Of a stretch of 64,000 nt of DNA, positions 40,915-50,300 are shown piece after piece. The first letter of the stretch is position 1. The number at the start of each line of letters is the position of its first letter. The notes beneath the pieces were generated by a model. It made no database searches, had not been told where the DNA came from, and worked only from the letters and a program-made list of their open reading frames with translations. Source of the DNA: Oscillospiraceae bacterium (lineage in GTDB: Bacteria > Bacillota > Clostridia > Oscillospirales > Acutalibacteraceae). Location of the stretch: positions 1 to 64,000 of the forward strand of contig SVOC01000001.1 of assembly GCA_015066625.1 (NCBI GenBank), read 5' to 3'. Made by a program: the position numbers and the translations under genes.

Positions 40915-42153
40915 ATGTATGTTGCTATAATGGGCTATGGTGTGGTTGGTTCGGGCGTTGCAAGCCTGCTCAATAAAAATCACGAGCATATCCTTAAAAA
41001 AAGTATGCAGAGCGAAATGGAGCTCAAGTACATTCTTGACCGCCGAACATTCCCCGGCGACCCCTATGAAAATCTTGTAATCTCCGATTTTTCAAAAATC
41101 GCTGAGGATAATGAGGTTAAAATTGTTGTAGAAACCATGGGCGGTCTTAACCCTGCCTATGACTATGTTGTAGCCTGCCTCAAAGCCGGCAAGCACGTTG
41201 TTACTTCCAACAAAGAGCTTGTTGCCGCAAAGGGCTGTGAGCTGCTTCAGATAGCGGATGAGAACAATGTCAACTTCCTCTTTGAGGCAAGCGTAGGCGG
41301 CGGTATTCCCATTATCAGACCCATCAGCCAGTGCCTTGCCGCAAACGATATTGATGAAATTGCAGGTATCCTTAACGGTACAACAAACTTCATCCTTACC
41401 AAAATGATAACGGACGGTATGACCTTTGAAGAGGCTCTTCTTCTTGCCCAGAAAAACGGCTATGCGGAGAGAGACCCTTCTGCCGATGTTGACGGTCACG
41501 ACGCTTGCAGAAAAATCTGTATCCTTGCCGCACTTTGCTTCGGCAAGCACGTATATCCCGATTTTGTTCATACGGAAGGTATCCGCAAAATTTCACTTTC
41601 CGATGTTGAGTATGCCCGTGCCTGGGGCGGCGTAATCAAGCTTATCGCAAAGGCAAAAAAGCTTGAAGACGGCAGAGTCTCCGTTCTTGTTTCACCTGCA
41701 TTTATTCAGAATCACAGTCAGCTTGCTTCCGTTGATGATGTATTCAACGCAATCCTCGTAAGAGGCGATGCTATCGGCGATGTTGTATTCTACGGCAGAG
41801 GCGCAGGCAAAATGCCTACCGCAAGTGCTGTTGTGGCTGATGTTATCGACTGTGCAAGAAATATGAACCGCAAGCGCTTTATCGCATGGCAGGATTGCAC
41901 AGACGGCTATGTTGCCGATTATCTTGAAAATGTTACCGCATTTTACATAAGAGCAACAACCGAAAATGCAGCGGCTGCCGTTGCAAAAATAAACGGTCTT
42001 TTCAGCGGAGTAACCACTCTTGCCCGTCAGGATGCTCCCGAAGGCGAGATTGCTTTTGTAACTGCTCCCGTTTCCGAGAAGGAGCTTAACGAAAAGCTTG
42101 CTCTTATTGACGAGGCAAATATTGAATCGGTAATCCGCATTACAAATTATTGA
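40915..42153 (+). CDS. hom: Homoserine dehydrogenase
   Basis: Reduces aspartate semialdehyde to homoserine, the branch to threonine and methionine. Motifs: IMGYGVVGSGVASLL (NAD(P)), VETMGGLNPAYDYV, TSNKELVAAKG, EASVGGGIPIIRPISQCLAANDI, LNGTTNFILTKM and AERDPSADVDGHDACRK. A C-terminal ACT domain (ENVTAFYIRATTENAAAAVAKI) suggests feedback control. 412 residues. GAAAGGAGC precedes the ATG. Aspartokinase follows at 24 bases: an operon. Confidence 0.97.
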   Translation: MYVAIMGYGVVGSGVASLLNKNHEHILKKSMQSEMELKYILDRRTFPGDPYENLVISDFSKIAEDNEVKIVVETMGGLNPAYDYVVACLKAGKHVVTSNKELVAAKGCELLQIADENNVNFLFEASVGGGIPIIRPISQCLAANDIDEIAGILNGTTNFILTKMITDGMTFEEALLLAQKNGYAERDPSADVDGHDACRKICILAALCFGKHVYPDFVHTEGIRKISLSDVEYARAWGGVIKLIAKAKKLEDGRVSVLVSPAFIQNHSQLASVDDVFNAILVRGDAIGDVVFYGRGAGKMPTASAVVADVIDCARNMNRKRFIAWQDCTDGYVADYLENVTAFYIRATTENAAAAVAKINGLFSGVTTLARQDAPEGEIAFVTAPVSEKELNEKLALIDEANIESVIRITNY

Positions 42154-42177
42154 TTCGCAGTTTATTAGGAGGATAAT

Positions 42178-43389
42178 ATGTCTTTAATTGTTCAGAAGTT
42201 CGGCGGCAGCTCAGTTGCAAATGCCGAAAGAGTAATGAATGTTGCAAGAATTGTCACAGATACCTACAAGGCAGGCAACGATGTTGTGGTTGTTGTTTCT
42301 GCTCAGGGTGATACAACCGATGACCTTATTGAAAAGGCTCAGGAAATCAATCCCAAGGCATCCAAGAGAGAAATGGATATGCTTCTTGCATCAGGCGAGC
42401 AGATTTCAATTGCACTGCTTGCAATGGCTATTGAAAGCCTTGGTTATCCCGTTTGCTCCCTTCTCGGCTGGCAGGCAGGATTTTCAACAAATTCCGTTTA
42501 CGGCTCCGCAAGAATCAAGAAGGTTTCCGCAGAGCGCATCAAAATGGAAATTGCAAAGAAAAACATCGTTGTTGTTGCAGGCTTCCAGGGTCTTAATAAG
42601 TATGACGATATAACAACTCTCGGCAGAGGCGGTTCAGACACAAGCGCGGTTGCAATTGCCGCTTCAATGCACGCAGACCGTTGCCAGATTTATACCGATG
42701 TTGAAGGCGTTTACACTGCTGACCCCAGAAAAGTAAAGGGCGCGGTAAAGCTCAATGAAATCACATACGATGAGATGCTTGAACTTGCAACTCTCGGCGC
42801 ACAGGTTCTCAATAACCGTTCAGTAGAAATGGCTAAAAAATATAATGTTAAGCTTGAGGTGCTTTCAAGCCTTGTGCGTGCACCCGGTACCATTGTCAAG
42901 GAGGTAGCAGATATGGAAAAAATGCTTGTTAGAGGTGTAACAAAGGATACGGATGTTGCCCGTGTTTCAATAGTAGGTGTTCCCAATGTTCCCGGAATCG
43001 CTTATAAAATTTTCGGTAAGCTTGCCGCTAGAAATGTTAATGTTGATATCATTCTTCAGTCGGTAGGCAGAGGCGATACAAAGGATATCACCTTCACAAC
43101 CGCAAAGTCACACCTTAACGATACACTTGAAGTTCTCCGTGAGCTTGACCTTGTTGCAGGTCTTGAAATCCTTACAGATACAGATGTTGCAAAGGTTTCT
43201 GTTGTAGGCGCAGGCATGGAATCACATCCCGGCATTGCCGCAAAGATGTTTGAAGCACTCTTTGAGAGCGATATCAATATTCAGATGATTGCTACAAGCG
43301 AAATCAAGATTTCTGTTCTCATTGATGTTAAGGATGCGGATAAGGCTGTTTCAGCAATCCACGAAGCATTTATTCCTGAACTTAGCTGA
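42178..43389 (+). CDS. lysC: Aspartate kinase
   Basis: First step of the aspartate family. Kinase motif LIVQKFGGSSVANAERV, then LGRGGSDTSAVAIAA and YTDVEGVYTADPRKV. Two C-terminal ACT domains begin near residue 263 (VSIVGVPNVPGIAYKIFG, VSVVGAGMESHPGIAAKMFEAL) and bind lysine and/or threonine. 403 residues, the monofunctional beta-type class. AGGAGG is 7 bases before the ATG. Ends in a terminator. Confidence 0.96.
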   Translation: MSLIVQKFGGSSVANAERVMNVARIVTDTYKAGNDVVVVVSAQGDTTDDLIEKAQEINPKASKREMDMLLASGEQISIALLAMAIESLGYPVCSLLGWQAGFSTNSVYGSARIKKVSAERIKMEIAKKNIVVVAGFQGLNKYDDITTLGRGGSDTSAVAIAASMHADRCQIYTDVEGVYTADPRKVKGAVKLNEITYDEMLELATLGAQVLNNRSVEMAKKYNVKLEVLSSLVRAPGTIVKEVADMEKMLVRGVTKDTDVARVSIVGVPNVPGIAYKIFGKLAARNVNVDIILQSVGRGDTKDITFTTAKSHLNDTLEVLRELDLVAGLEILTDTDVAKVSVVGAGMESHPGIAAKMFEALFESDINIQMIATSEIKISVLIDVKDADKAVSAIHEAFIPELS

Positions 43390-43403
43390 TTGAATATAAT
43401 GAA

Positions 43404-43435
43404 AAGGGACTTCTCACGAAGTCCCTTGATTTTTT
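43404..43435 (+). terminator. Terminator of hom-lysC
   Basis: AAGGGACTTC (43404-43413), TCAC, GAAGTCCCTT (43418-43427), GATTTTTT. The mirror serves the minus-strand gene at 43434. Confidence 0.92.
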
Positions 43436-43868
43436 ATGTATTATTTTTTGTCTGCGGATGCATTCTGTTGAGGAAAAGGTTTGAGATGATAACAAGTACA
43501 AGCATAAGCACCGTTACCGAAATGGGGGAGTTGATTCCGTAGAAGGGTGCACAGATTAGTTCAAATAGAACATCGAAAATTTCTGTTGCGCCCAGTGCGG
43601 AGGTCATCATTGTGAGAACGGCTACCGCAAGACCTGCGGCGGAGTAAATGCTGACTATTCTTATCCACAGTGCTTCGCCAAGCTTGAAAGCAACCGCTAT
43701 GGAGGCGATTACGAGCACCGCATAACCTGAAGCTGCAAGAATTTCGGCAGCATTGGGGATTGTTTTGAGAATTTCGGGTACAAGCTTTATGAGCTTGATT
43801 ATGTAGGGTGCTCCGAGAAGCAGACCGCATACAACATAAAAGGTGAGCCTGACATTTTTCTTATCCAT
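43434..43868 (-). CDS. Small integral membrane protein
   Basis: A 144-residue protein with four predicted membrane helices (LTFYVVCGLLLGAPYII, ILAASGYAVLVIASIAVAF, IVSIYSAAGLAVAVLTMM, ISVTVLMLVLVIISNLF). No family is recognised. ATG 43868 overlaps the stop of the upstream TSCPD gene by 8 bases, so it is co-translated with it. Function unknown. Confidence 0.7.
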   Translation of the reverse strand: MDKKNVRLTFYVVCGLLLGAPYIIKLIKLVPEILKTIPNAAEILAASGYAVLVIASIAVAFKLGEALWIRIVSIYSAAGLAVAVLTMMTSALGATEIFDVLFELICAPFYGINSPISVTVLMLVLVIISNLFLNRMHPQTKNNT

Positions 43869-44112
43869 TTTCAACAGCCTTTCTTAATGCTTTTGCAAGC
43901 TGGTCGGGGCAGGATGTGCTTTTGAATCCGCAGCGGATTCCTTCCAGTCTTGCTATAACTTCCTTTGCGTCCATTCCTTCAACCATTGCGCTCATACCTT
44001 TAAGGTTGCCGTCGCATCCGCCGTGGAAACGGACATTTTTCACCTTGCCGTTTTCGATTTCAAAATCAATCGAGCGGGAGCAGGTGCCGCTTGTTTTATA
44101 CTGATGTTTCAT
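43861..44112 (-). CDS. TIGR03905 TSCPD-domain protein
   Basis: An 83-residue protein: MKHQYKTSGTCSRSIDFEIE, VRFHGGCDGNLKGMSAMVEG and GIRCGFKSTSCPDQLAKAL. The TSCPD motif is known from the C-terminus of ribonucleotide reductases, where cysteines bind metal. ATG 44112 follows AGGAGTGATTGAT. Overlaps the membrane-protein gene. Biochemical role unknown. Confidence 0.9.
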   Translation of the reverse strand: MKHQYKTSGTCSRSIDFEIENGKVKNVRFHGGCDGNLKGMSAMVEGMDAKEVIARLEGIRCGFKSTSCPDQLAKALRKAVENG

Positions 44113-44269
44113 ATCAATCACTCCTGTTATCCTATATTTTACACTATTTCTTCGGCTATTTCAAGCTACATAAGAATATATAACAGTGAAAAAACAAGAA
44201 AAAAATCGCATTTTTCAGCCATAAGTAAAATTGCGATGGGGAAAATCAGCGAAAAATCGGAATCGTTTT

Positions 44270-44611
44270 TCATTTGTTATCACCGCCCATAAGTCCGCTT
44301 AAAGCAGGCAGAATTTCAAAAAGCTTCATCATTTGCATAGCCTCATCTGCCCGTTTTCTTCTTTTTTCGCTGAGCAGAGGTTTCAGTGCTTCAATCAGAC
44401 GGGTGCGGTCATCGCTTTTGTTCATTGCGCCCATAAGCGAGCTTATTTTTGCAATCATACGGGCGTTGCCGAGAATATCGGTAAAATCAGGTATACCGCC
44501 GCCGCTTTTTTCACCGCCTTCATCAGATGAAAACAGTGAATCTGCGGCAGCTCTCAGGTTTTCCATATCCTCCTCTGTGAGGGATGATAAAATATCGTTT
44601 ATGCTGTCCAT
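44270..44611 (-). CDS. Small conserved protein, unknown
   Basis: A 113-residue helical protein. The N-terminal MDSINDILSSLTEEDMENLRAAADSLF is acidic; the end (EILPALSGLMGGDNK) and the repeated Met-rich MQMMKLFE are distinctive. It follows the 73-residue gene by 18 bases and both share an LSEEKR/LGDKKALE-like helix layout. No membrane segment. Pairs like this occur in Clostridia; the function is not known to me. Confidence 0.55.
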   Translation of the reverse strand: MDSINDILSSLTEEDMENLRAAADSLFSSDEGGEKSGGGIPDFTDILGNARMIAKISSLMGAMNKSDDRTRLIEALKPLLSEKRRKRADEAMQMMKLFEILPALSGLMGGDNK

Positions 44612-44629
44612 AACCGTCACCCGTAAAGC

Positions 44630-44851
44630 TTATTTTTTGAATCTGCGTAAAAGCTGCTGAGCCTGCTCGCTTTTGAGAAGTTCTTCAAGTGCTTTTTTAT
44701 CGCCCAATATTTTTTTGATCTCATTTATTTTATCGGCAGAAACCTTGTTTTGCATCGCACCCAGAATATCCTGAGGATTATTGCTTTTTGATGCCTGAGC
44801 CATACGCATCAGTTCCTCGATTGAGAGATTATCTTTGCTTATTGCAATCAC
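44630..44851 (-). CDS. Small helical protein, unknown
   Basis: 73 residues, fully helical: LSIEELMRMAQASKSNNP, VSADKINEIKKILGDKKALEELLKSEQAQQLLRRFKK. The only start in frame is GTG at 44851, tight behind AAAAGGC. Probable operon with the following 113-residue gene. Role unknown. Confidence 0.5.
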   Translation of the reverse strand: MIAISKDNLSIEELMRMAQASKSNNPQDILGAMQNKVSADKINEIKKILGDKKALEELLKSEQAQQLLRRFKK

Positions 44852-44895
44852 CGCCTTTTAATTGTATAATAAGATATGTTGCAAAGGAGAATATT

Positions 44896-45354
44896 ATGAG
44901 AATTATTGTTTTTTCGGATTCCCACGGTTCAACAGGCTGTATGCAGGCTGCTTTGCTTGACCATCCAGAAGCGGATATGATTATTCATCTCGGGGACGGC
45001 GAAAAAGATCTTGAAAAGCTGAGTCATCTTACGGCAGGCAAAAAAATCATTCAGGTTTGCGGCAACTGTGATTTATATTCTTTCCTGCCTGCCAATGAAA
45101 TTGTTGATGTTGCAGGTGTAAGGATTTTTTGCACCCACGGGCACACCGAGCTTGTAAAGCACGGCACGGAGCAGCTTGTTGAAAAAGCAAAAAGCCTTAA
45201 TGCCTCTGTAGCATTATATGGCCATACCCATCAGACCGTTACTTGGTATGATGACGGACTTTATGTTTTGAATCCCGGCAGCATAAGAGGCGGAGAATAC
45301 GGAATGATTGATATTACACCTTCGGGAATAATGGTTTTGCAGGCAGATGTGTAA
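44896..45354 (+). CDS. YfcE-type metallophosphoesterase
   Basis: A 152-residue small calcineurin-like phosphodiesterase. All metal motifs are present: FSDSHGS (D-x-H), HLGDGEKD, VCGNCD, CTHGH and YGHTH. NPGSIRGGEYGMI near the end is typical of the YfcE/MJ0936 group. GGAGAATATT precedes ATG 44896; a longer frame lacks a ribosome site. Substrate unknown. Confidence 0.9.
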   Translation: MRIIVFSDSHGSTGCMQAALLDHPEADMIIHLGDGEKDLEKLSHLTAGKKIIQVCGNCDLYSFLPANEIVDVAGVRIFCTHGHTELVKHGTEQLVEKAKSLNASVALYGHTHQTVTWYDDGLYVLNPGSIRGGEYGMIDITPSGIMVLQADV

Positions 45355-45399
45355 TAATTAATCACCGCACTGAATATATTTCTTTCAGGCGGTGAGATT

Positions 45400-45945
45400 A
45401 TGTTTGTTTATTCTGTTAAAACTTCAAAAGCGAAAATAGGAGCACTTCTTCTTGCCATAGGTGCGGTTGTGATTGCGGTAGCAATGACTCTGACGGGCAG
45501 TAAGACTCCTGCGGCAAATGACGGCGCGGTTAACGTGAAGGCTGAAAATTCTGCCGAAAGAACAGCTTTTCTTTCTCAATACGGCTGGAATGTATCCGAA
45601 GATCCCGTTGAGGTGAGCGAGGTTATCATTCCCGAGGATTTCGATGCGGGCTACCGTGAATATGCGTCAATGAACAAGGCTGTCGGTTTTGACCTTGAGC
45701 CTTATAGGGGTATGCGTGCCAAAAGATGGACGTACGATGTGCTCAATTACCCGGGATTTGAAAATATGAAGGGTATTGTTCAGGCAAATCTTCTTGTTTT
45801 TGAGGGGAGAGTCATCGGCGGAGATGTGTGTTCGCTTGAAGCGGGCGGATTTATACACTGTTTTGAAATGCCCGAAAATGCCGTGCCGCAGACCACTGCA
45901 CAGCCTTTGAGTGCGGTTGAAGTTACTTCAGCGGTTCAGAATTAA
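45400..45945 (+). CDS. Membrane-anchored DUF4830 protein
   Basis: A 181-residue protein: one N-terminal transmembrane anchor (AKIGALLLAIGAVVIAVAMTL) and an extracytoplasmic DUF4830 domain with FLSQYGWNVSEDPVEVSEVIIPEDF, KAVGFDLEPYRGMRAKRWTYDVLNYPG and FEGRVIGGDVCSLEAGGFIH. Known only as a Clostridia-specific domain. TTTCAGGCGGTG precedes ATG 45400. Confidence 0.85.
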   Translation: MFVYSVKTSKAKIGALLLAIGAVVIAVAMTLTGSKTPAANDGAVNVKAENSAERTAFLSQYGWNVSEDPVEVSEVIIPEDFDAGYREYASMNKAVGFDLEPYRGMRAKRWTYDVLNYPGFENMKGIVQANLLVFEGRVIGGDVCSLEAGGFIHCFEMPENAVPQTTAQPLSAVEVTSAVQN

Positions 45946-45966
45946 GCAAATTATAAATAATATCTG

Positions 45967-45995
45967 TTGTAATTTATAAAAAAAGGTGTTACAAT
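45967..45995 (+). promoter_or_regulatory. Promoter of tetR-rluA
   Basis: TTGTAA (45967-45972), 17 bases, TACAAT (45990-45995). Imperfect dyads around GTTACAATTC..TTAATGCAAC may bind the TetR product. Confidence 0.5.
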
Positions 45996-46072
45996 TCTAA
46001 TGTTAATGCAACAATTTTGAGCTTTTTCGACACTTATTATATGGGAAGTCAGAAAAATGGAGGGGTTAAAAA

Positions 46073-46666
46073 ATGCAAAAGGATACGAAAAGCCTTATCT
46101 TTCATACTTTTATAGAATTGCTTGAGAAAAAGCCTTTTGATAAAATTACCGTTAAAGATATTGTTGAAACCTGTGAAATAAACCGTAATACGTTCTATTA
46201 TTATTACAGCGATATCTACGATTTACTTGAAGAAATGTTTCTTAAGGAGCTTAATGAGATTTCGGAAGCTCACAAAGAAGGCAAATCGTGGGTCGAAGCC
46301 TTTATAAAAATTGCCAATGTTGCATACAGCCATAAGAAACTGATAAACAATATATGCTCGTCACGCAGTTACAACTATCTTGAAAATTATATGTATAAAG
46401 CGTGCAAATTTATTGTTGTTGATGCGGTACAGTCTATGGCTGAGGGTATGCTTGTCCCGGATGAGGATATTGAATTTATAGCATCGTTTTATGAGTATGC
46501 ATATTTCGGCATTGCTTCCGAATGGTTCAGAACAGGTATGCGCGAAGATCCCCTGAAACTGGCAACCCAGATATGGCTTGTTTCCGACCATATAAGATAC
46601 GCACTCAGAAAGAGTGAAAAAAGAGCGAAGAACAGGATTGAAAATGGAGATTCTATTTCAGGATAA
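46073..46666 (+). CDS. TetR-family regulator
   Basis: A 197-residue regulator. Helix-turn-helix: FIELLEKKPFDKITVKDIVE, then CEINRNTFYYYYSDIYDLL. The C-terminal ligand domain has a run EFIASFYEYAYFGIASEWFRTGM. Its end overlaps rluA by 23 bases. No divergent target gene; it may act on its own operon or elsewhere. GGAGGGG precedes the ATG. Confidence 0.88.
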   Translation: MQKDTKSLIFHTFIELLEKKPFDKITVKDIVETCEINRNTFYYYYSDIYDLLEEMFLKELNEISEAHKEGKSWVEAFIKIANVAYSHKKLINNICSSRSYNYLENYMYKACKFIVVDAVQSMAEGMLVPDEDIEFIASFYEYAYFGIASEWFRTGMREDPLKLATQIWLVSDHIRYALRKSEKRAKNRIENGDSISG

Positions 46667-47291
46667 AAATATTGCTGTGTGTTTTAAGCCTGCAGGGATT
46701 ATAAGTCAAAGCACAGACGGCGGCGAAGATATGATTTCGCTTCTGAATGAAGTTTTTGAAAAGAACGGTGAAAATGCAAAGGCATATCCCGTTCACAGGC
46801 TTGACAGAGAAACCGCAGGTGTTATGGTGTATGCAAAGAACTCAAAAGCGGCGGCGCTTCTTTCAAAGCAGGCGGAGCAGAACACTATAAAGAAGCGATA
46901 TTATGCGGTTATCCGCGGAGTGCCTGATGAAAAAAGAGGTGTACTCAAAGATTTCCTTTTCAGAGATAAGCAAAAAAATAAGACCTATACGGTCAGAAGA
47001 ATGCGCAAGGGTGTTCGTGAAGCATCCCTTGAATATAATGTAATAGGGGATAACGGTGAACTGAGCCTTCTTGATGTTCTTCTTCATACGGGAAGAACCC
47101 ATCAGATAAGGGTGCAGTTTGCAAGCAGGAAAATGCCTCTTTACGGGGACGGGAGATACGGCGGCGGAAGCGGAAAGCTTGCACTTTTTGCCCATACCCT
47201 TGAATTTGAGCATCCCGTTAGTGGCGAAAAGATGACTTTCTGCGCAAAGCCCGATAAAAATGAATATCCGTGGAATGAATTTGAATTTTAA
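46644..47291 (+). CDS. RluA-family pseudouridine synthase
   Basis: A 215-residue pseudouridine synthase: NIAVCFKPAGIISQS start, catalytic aspartate in PVHRLDRETAGVMVYAKNS, KKRYYAVIRG, and LLHTGRTHQIRVQFASRKMPLYGDGRYGG near the end. It lacks an S4 domain, as in short RluA proteins. ATG 46644 lies inside the end of the TetR gene. Acts on 23S rRNA or tRNA; the exact site cannot be told. Confidence 0.92.
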   Translation: MEILFQDKNIAVCFKPAGIISQSTDGGEDMISLLNEVFEKNGENAKAYPVHRLDRETAGVMVYAKNSKAAALLSKQAEQNTIKKRYYAVIRGVPDEKRGVLKDFLFRDKQKNKTYTVRRMRKGVREASLEYNVIGDNGELSLLDVLLHTGRTHQIRVQFASRKMPLYGDGRYGGGSGKLALFAHTLEFEHPVSGEKMTFCAKPDKNEYPWNEFEF

Positions 47292-47319
47292 CAGACGGTT
47301 TTTGCCGTCTGTTTTTTTG
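47291..47319 (+). terminator. Terminator of tetR-rluA
   Basis: ACAGACGG (47291-47298), CCGTCTGT (47305-47312), TTTTTTT. Confidence 0.88.
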
Positions 47320-47325
47320 TGCAAA

Positions 47326-47355
47326 AACGGCCCGGTTCCGAAGAACCGAGCCGTT
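47326..47355 (-). terminator. Terminator of the PFOR gene
   Basis: Minus strand AACGGCTCGGTTC-ttcg-GAACCGGGCCGTT (47355-47326), with one G-T pair, then TTTTTGC. Confidence 0.85.
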
Positions 47356-47369
47356 AATTTTATTTAAGA

Positions 47370-50300
47370 TTAGTCAGCTTTGGGAGCATAGAGGTCCTTA
47401 AGGCGAAGAAGGTGATCGTATCTCTCAACTGCTGTCTTCTCAGCAAGAGCGAAGAGTTCTTCTGCTCTTTCGGGGAATGAGCGTGTGAGTGATGAGTAAC
47501 GAGCTTCGTTGAGAAGGAATTCTCTGTAGCTGCCTGTTGCAGGCTTGCTGTCGATGGTGAAGGGATTCTTGCCTTCAGCCTTGAGTGCGGGGTTGTAACG
47601 GAACATGTTCCAGTAACCGCAGTCAACAGCCTTCTTCATTTCAGCCTGGCAGTTAACCATACCGCCCTTGATTGAGTGCATTTCGCAAGGTGCGTATGCA
47701 ATGATGATTGAAGGACCGTTGTAAGCTTCTGCTTCTGCAATAGCCTTGATTGTCTGGTTCTGGTCTGCACCCATAGCAATCTGTGCAACGTAAACATAGC
47801 CGTAGCTCATTGCGATTTCAGCAAGTGACTTCTTAGCGATGCCCTTACCTGCTGCAGCAAACTGTGCAACCTGACCGATGTTTGAAGCCTTTGAAGCCTG
47901 ACCGCCGGTGTTGGAGTAAACTTCGGTATCGAATACCATGATGTTTACATCTTCACCTGCTGCAAGAACGTGGTCAACACCGCCGAAGCCGATGTCGTAT
48001 GCCCAACCGTCGCCGCCGAAGATCCATACGGACTTCTTGGCAAGGTATTCTTTGCTTGCGAGGATTTCCTTGCAAGTTGCGCAATCGCAACCTTCAAGAG
48101 CTGCTACAAGAGCATCTGTTGCAGCGCCGTTCTTTGCACCGTCGTTAACTGTATCAAGGTAAGCTGCTGCAGCTGCCTTGATTTCTTCTGTAGCGCAATC
48201 TGCTGCTGCAACTTCCTTAACCTTAGCGATAAGGCTGTTGCGGATAGCATTCTGACCAAGGTACATACCGTAACCGTGCTCAGCGTTATCCTCGAAGAGT
48301 GAGTTTGCCCAGGCAGGACCGTAGCCCTTCTTGTTAACGGTGTAGGGTGATGTAGCTGCGGGACCGCCCCAGATTGATGAACAGCCTGTTGCGTTTGAAA
48401 TGTACATTCTGTCGCCGAAGAGCTGAGTGATAAGGCGTGCATAAGCTGTTTCGGCACAGCCTGCGCATGAGCCTGAGAACTCAAGGAGAGGAGTCTTGTA
48501 CTGGCTGCCGATAACAGTGTTGTCAACAACATCTTCCTTAACTGTTACATTTTCAACCATGTAGTCGAATACGGGCTGCATAGCATCCTGGCTCTCTCTT
48601 GAAACCATCTTGAGTGAGTTTGTGGGACATACGCCTACGCAAACGCCGCAACCCATACAGTCGAGGGGAGAAACAGCGAGTGTGTACTTGTAAACACCCT
48701 TGCCTTTACCTGCTTTCTTGTCAACGATGATTGCGTTTTCGGGAGCAGCAGCAGCTTCTTCAGCTGTGAGGCAGTAGGGTCTGATTGTTGCGTGGGGACA
48801 TACATATGAGCACTTGTTACACTGAGCACAGGTTGTGCCGTCCCATTCGGGAACGAGAACTGCAACGCCTCTCTTTTCGTAAGCGGAAGCACCCTGCTCG
48901 AATGTACCGTCAGCATGGTCAACGAATGCTGAAACGGGAAGTGAGTCACCGTCCATAAGTGCAACGGGCTTCATGATGCCGTCAACCATCTTAACGAGCT
49001 TTGCAGCGCCCTTTGAAGCTTCTGCAGCTGCGTCATCTGTTGCGTCTGCCCATTCTGCGGGAACGTTGATCTTAACGTAAGCTGATGCACCTGCATCGAT
49101 AGCTTTTTCGTTCATTTCAACGATTTCCTTACCCTTCTTCATGAACTTCTGAGCCTTCTCTTTCATATAGCCGATTGCTTCCTCAGCGGGAAGAACCTTT
49201 GAAAGTGAGAAGAATGCAGACTGAAGAACGGTGTTTGTTCTCTTGCCGAGACCGATCTGTGCGGCAAGGTCAATAGCATTAACGGTGTAAAGCTGAACGT
49301 TGTTCTTTGCAATGTATCTCTTTGCTTCTGCGGGAAGTTTTTCAGCGAGTTCAGCTTCGTCCCACTGGCAGTTGATAAGGTAAACGCCGCCGGGCTTAAC
49401 ATCGTTAACCATCTTGTAGCCTTTTTCAACGTATGAGGGGTTGTGGCAGGCTACGAAGTCAGCCTTGTTGATGTAGTAGGGGGACTTGATGGGGCTGTCG
49501 CCGAAACGAAGGTGAGAAATTGTGATACCGCCGGTCTTCTTTGAGTCATACTGGAAGTAAGCCTGAACATACTTGTCGGTATGGTCGCCGATGATTTTGA
49601 TTGAGTCTTTGTTTGCACCAACTGTGCCGTCGCCGCCGAGACCCCAGAACTTGCACTCGATTGTGCCTTCTGCTGCGGTGTTGGGAGCTTCTTTCTCTTC
49701 GAGTGAAAGGTTTGTAACGTCGTCGGTGATACCGAGAGTGAACTGGGCTTTGGGTGCATCCTTTGCAAGCTCATCGTATACTGCGAAGATGCTTGAGGGA
49801 GGTGTATCCTTTGAACCGAGACCGTAACGGCCGCCGATTACCTGGATGCCTGTCTTACCTGTAGCTGCAAGAGCTGCAACAACATCGAGGAAGAGGGGCT
49901 CGCCGAGTGAGCCGGGTTCCTTTGTTCTGTCGAGAACAGCAATCTTCTTTGCTGTTGCGGGGATAGCTTCAACAAGCTTCTCTGCTGAGAAGGGTCTGTA
50001 AAGACGAACCTTAACAAGACCAACCTTCTCACCCTTAGCGGTAAGATAATCGATAACTTCTTCTGCTACGTCACAGATTGAACCCATTGCAACGATAACC
50101 TTCTCTGCATCGGGAGCGCCGTAGTAGTTGAAGAGCTTGTAGTTTGTGCCGAGCTTTGCGTTAACCTTATCCATGTATTCCTCAACGATAGCGGGAAGTG
50201 CATCGTAGTATGAGTTACATGCTTCTCTGTGCTGGAAGAAGATGTCGCCGTTTTCGTGTGAACCGCGCATAACGGGTCTTTCGGGGTTGAGAGCTCTCTT

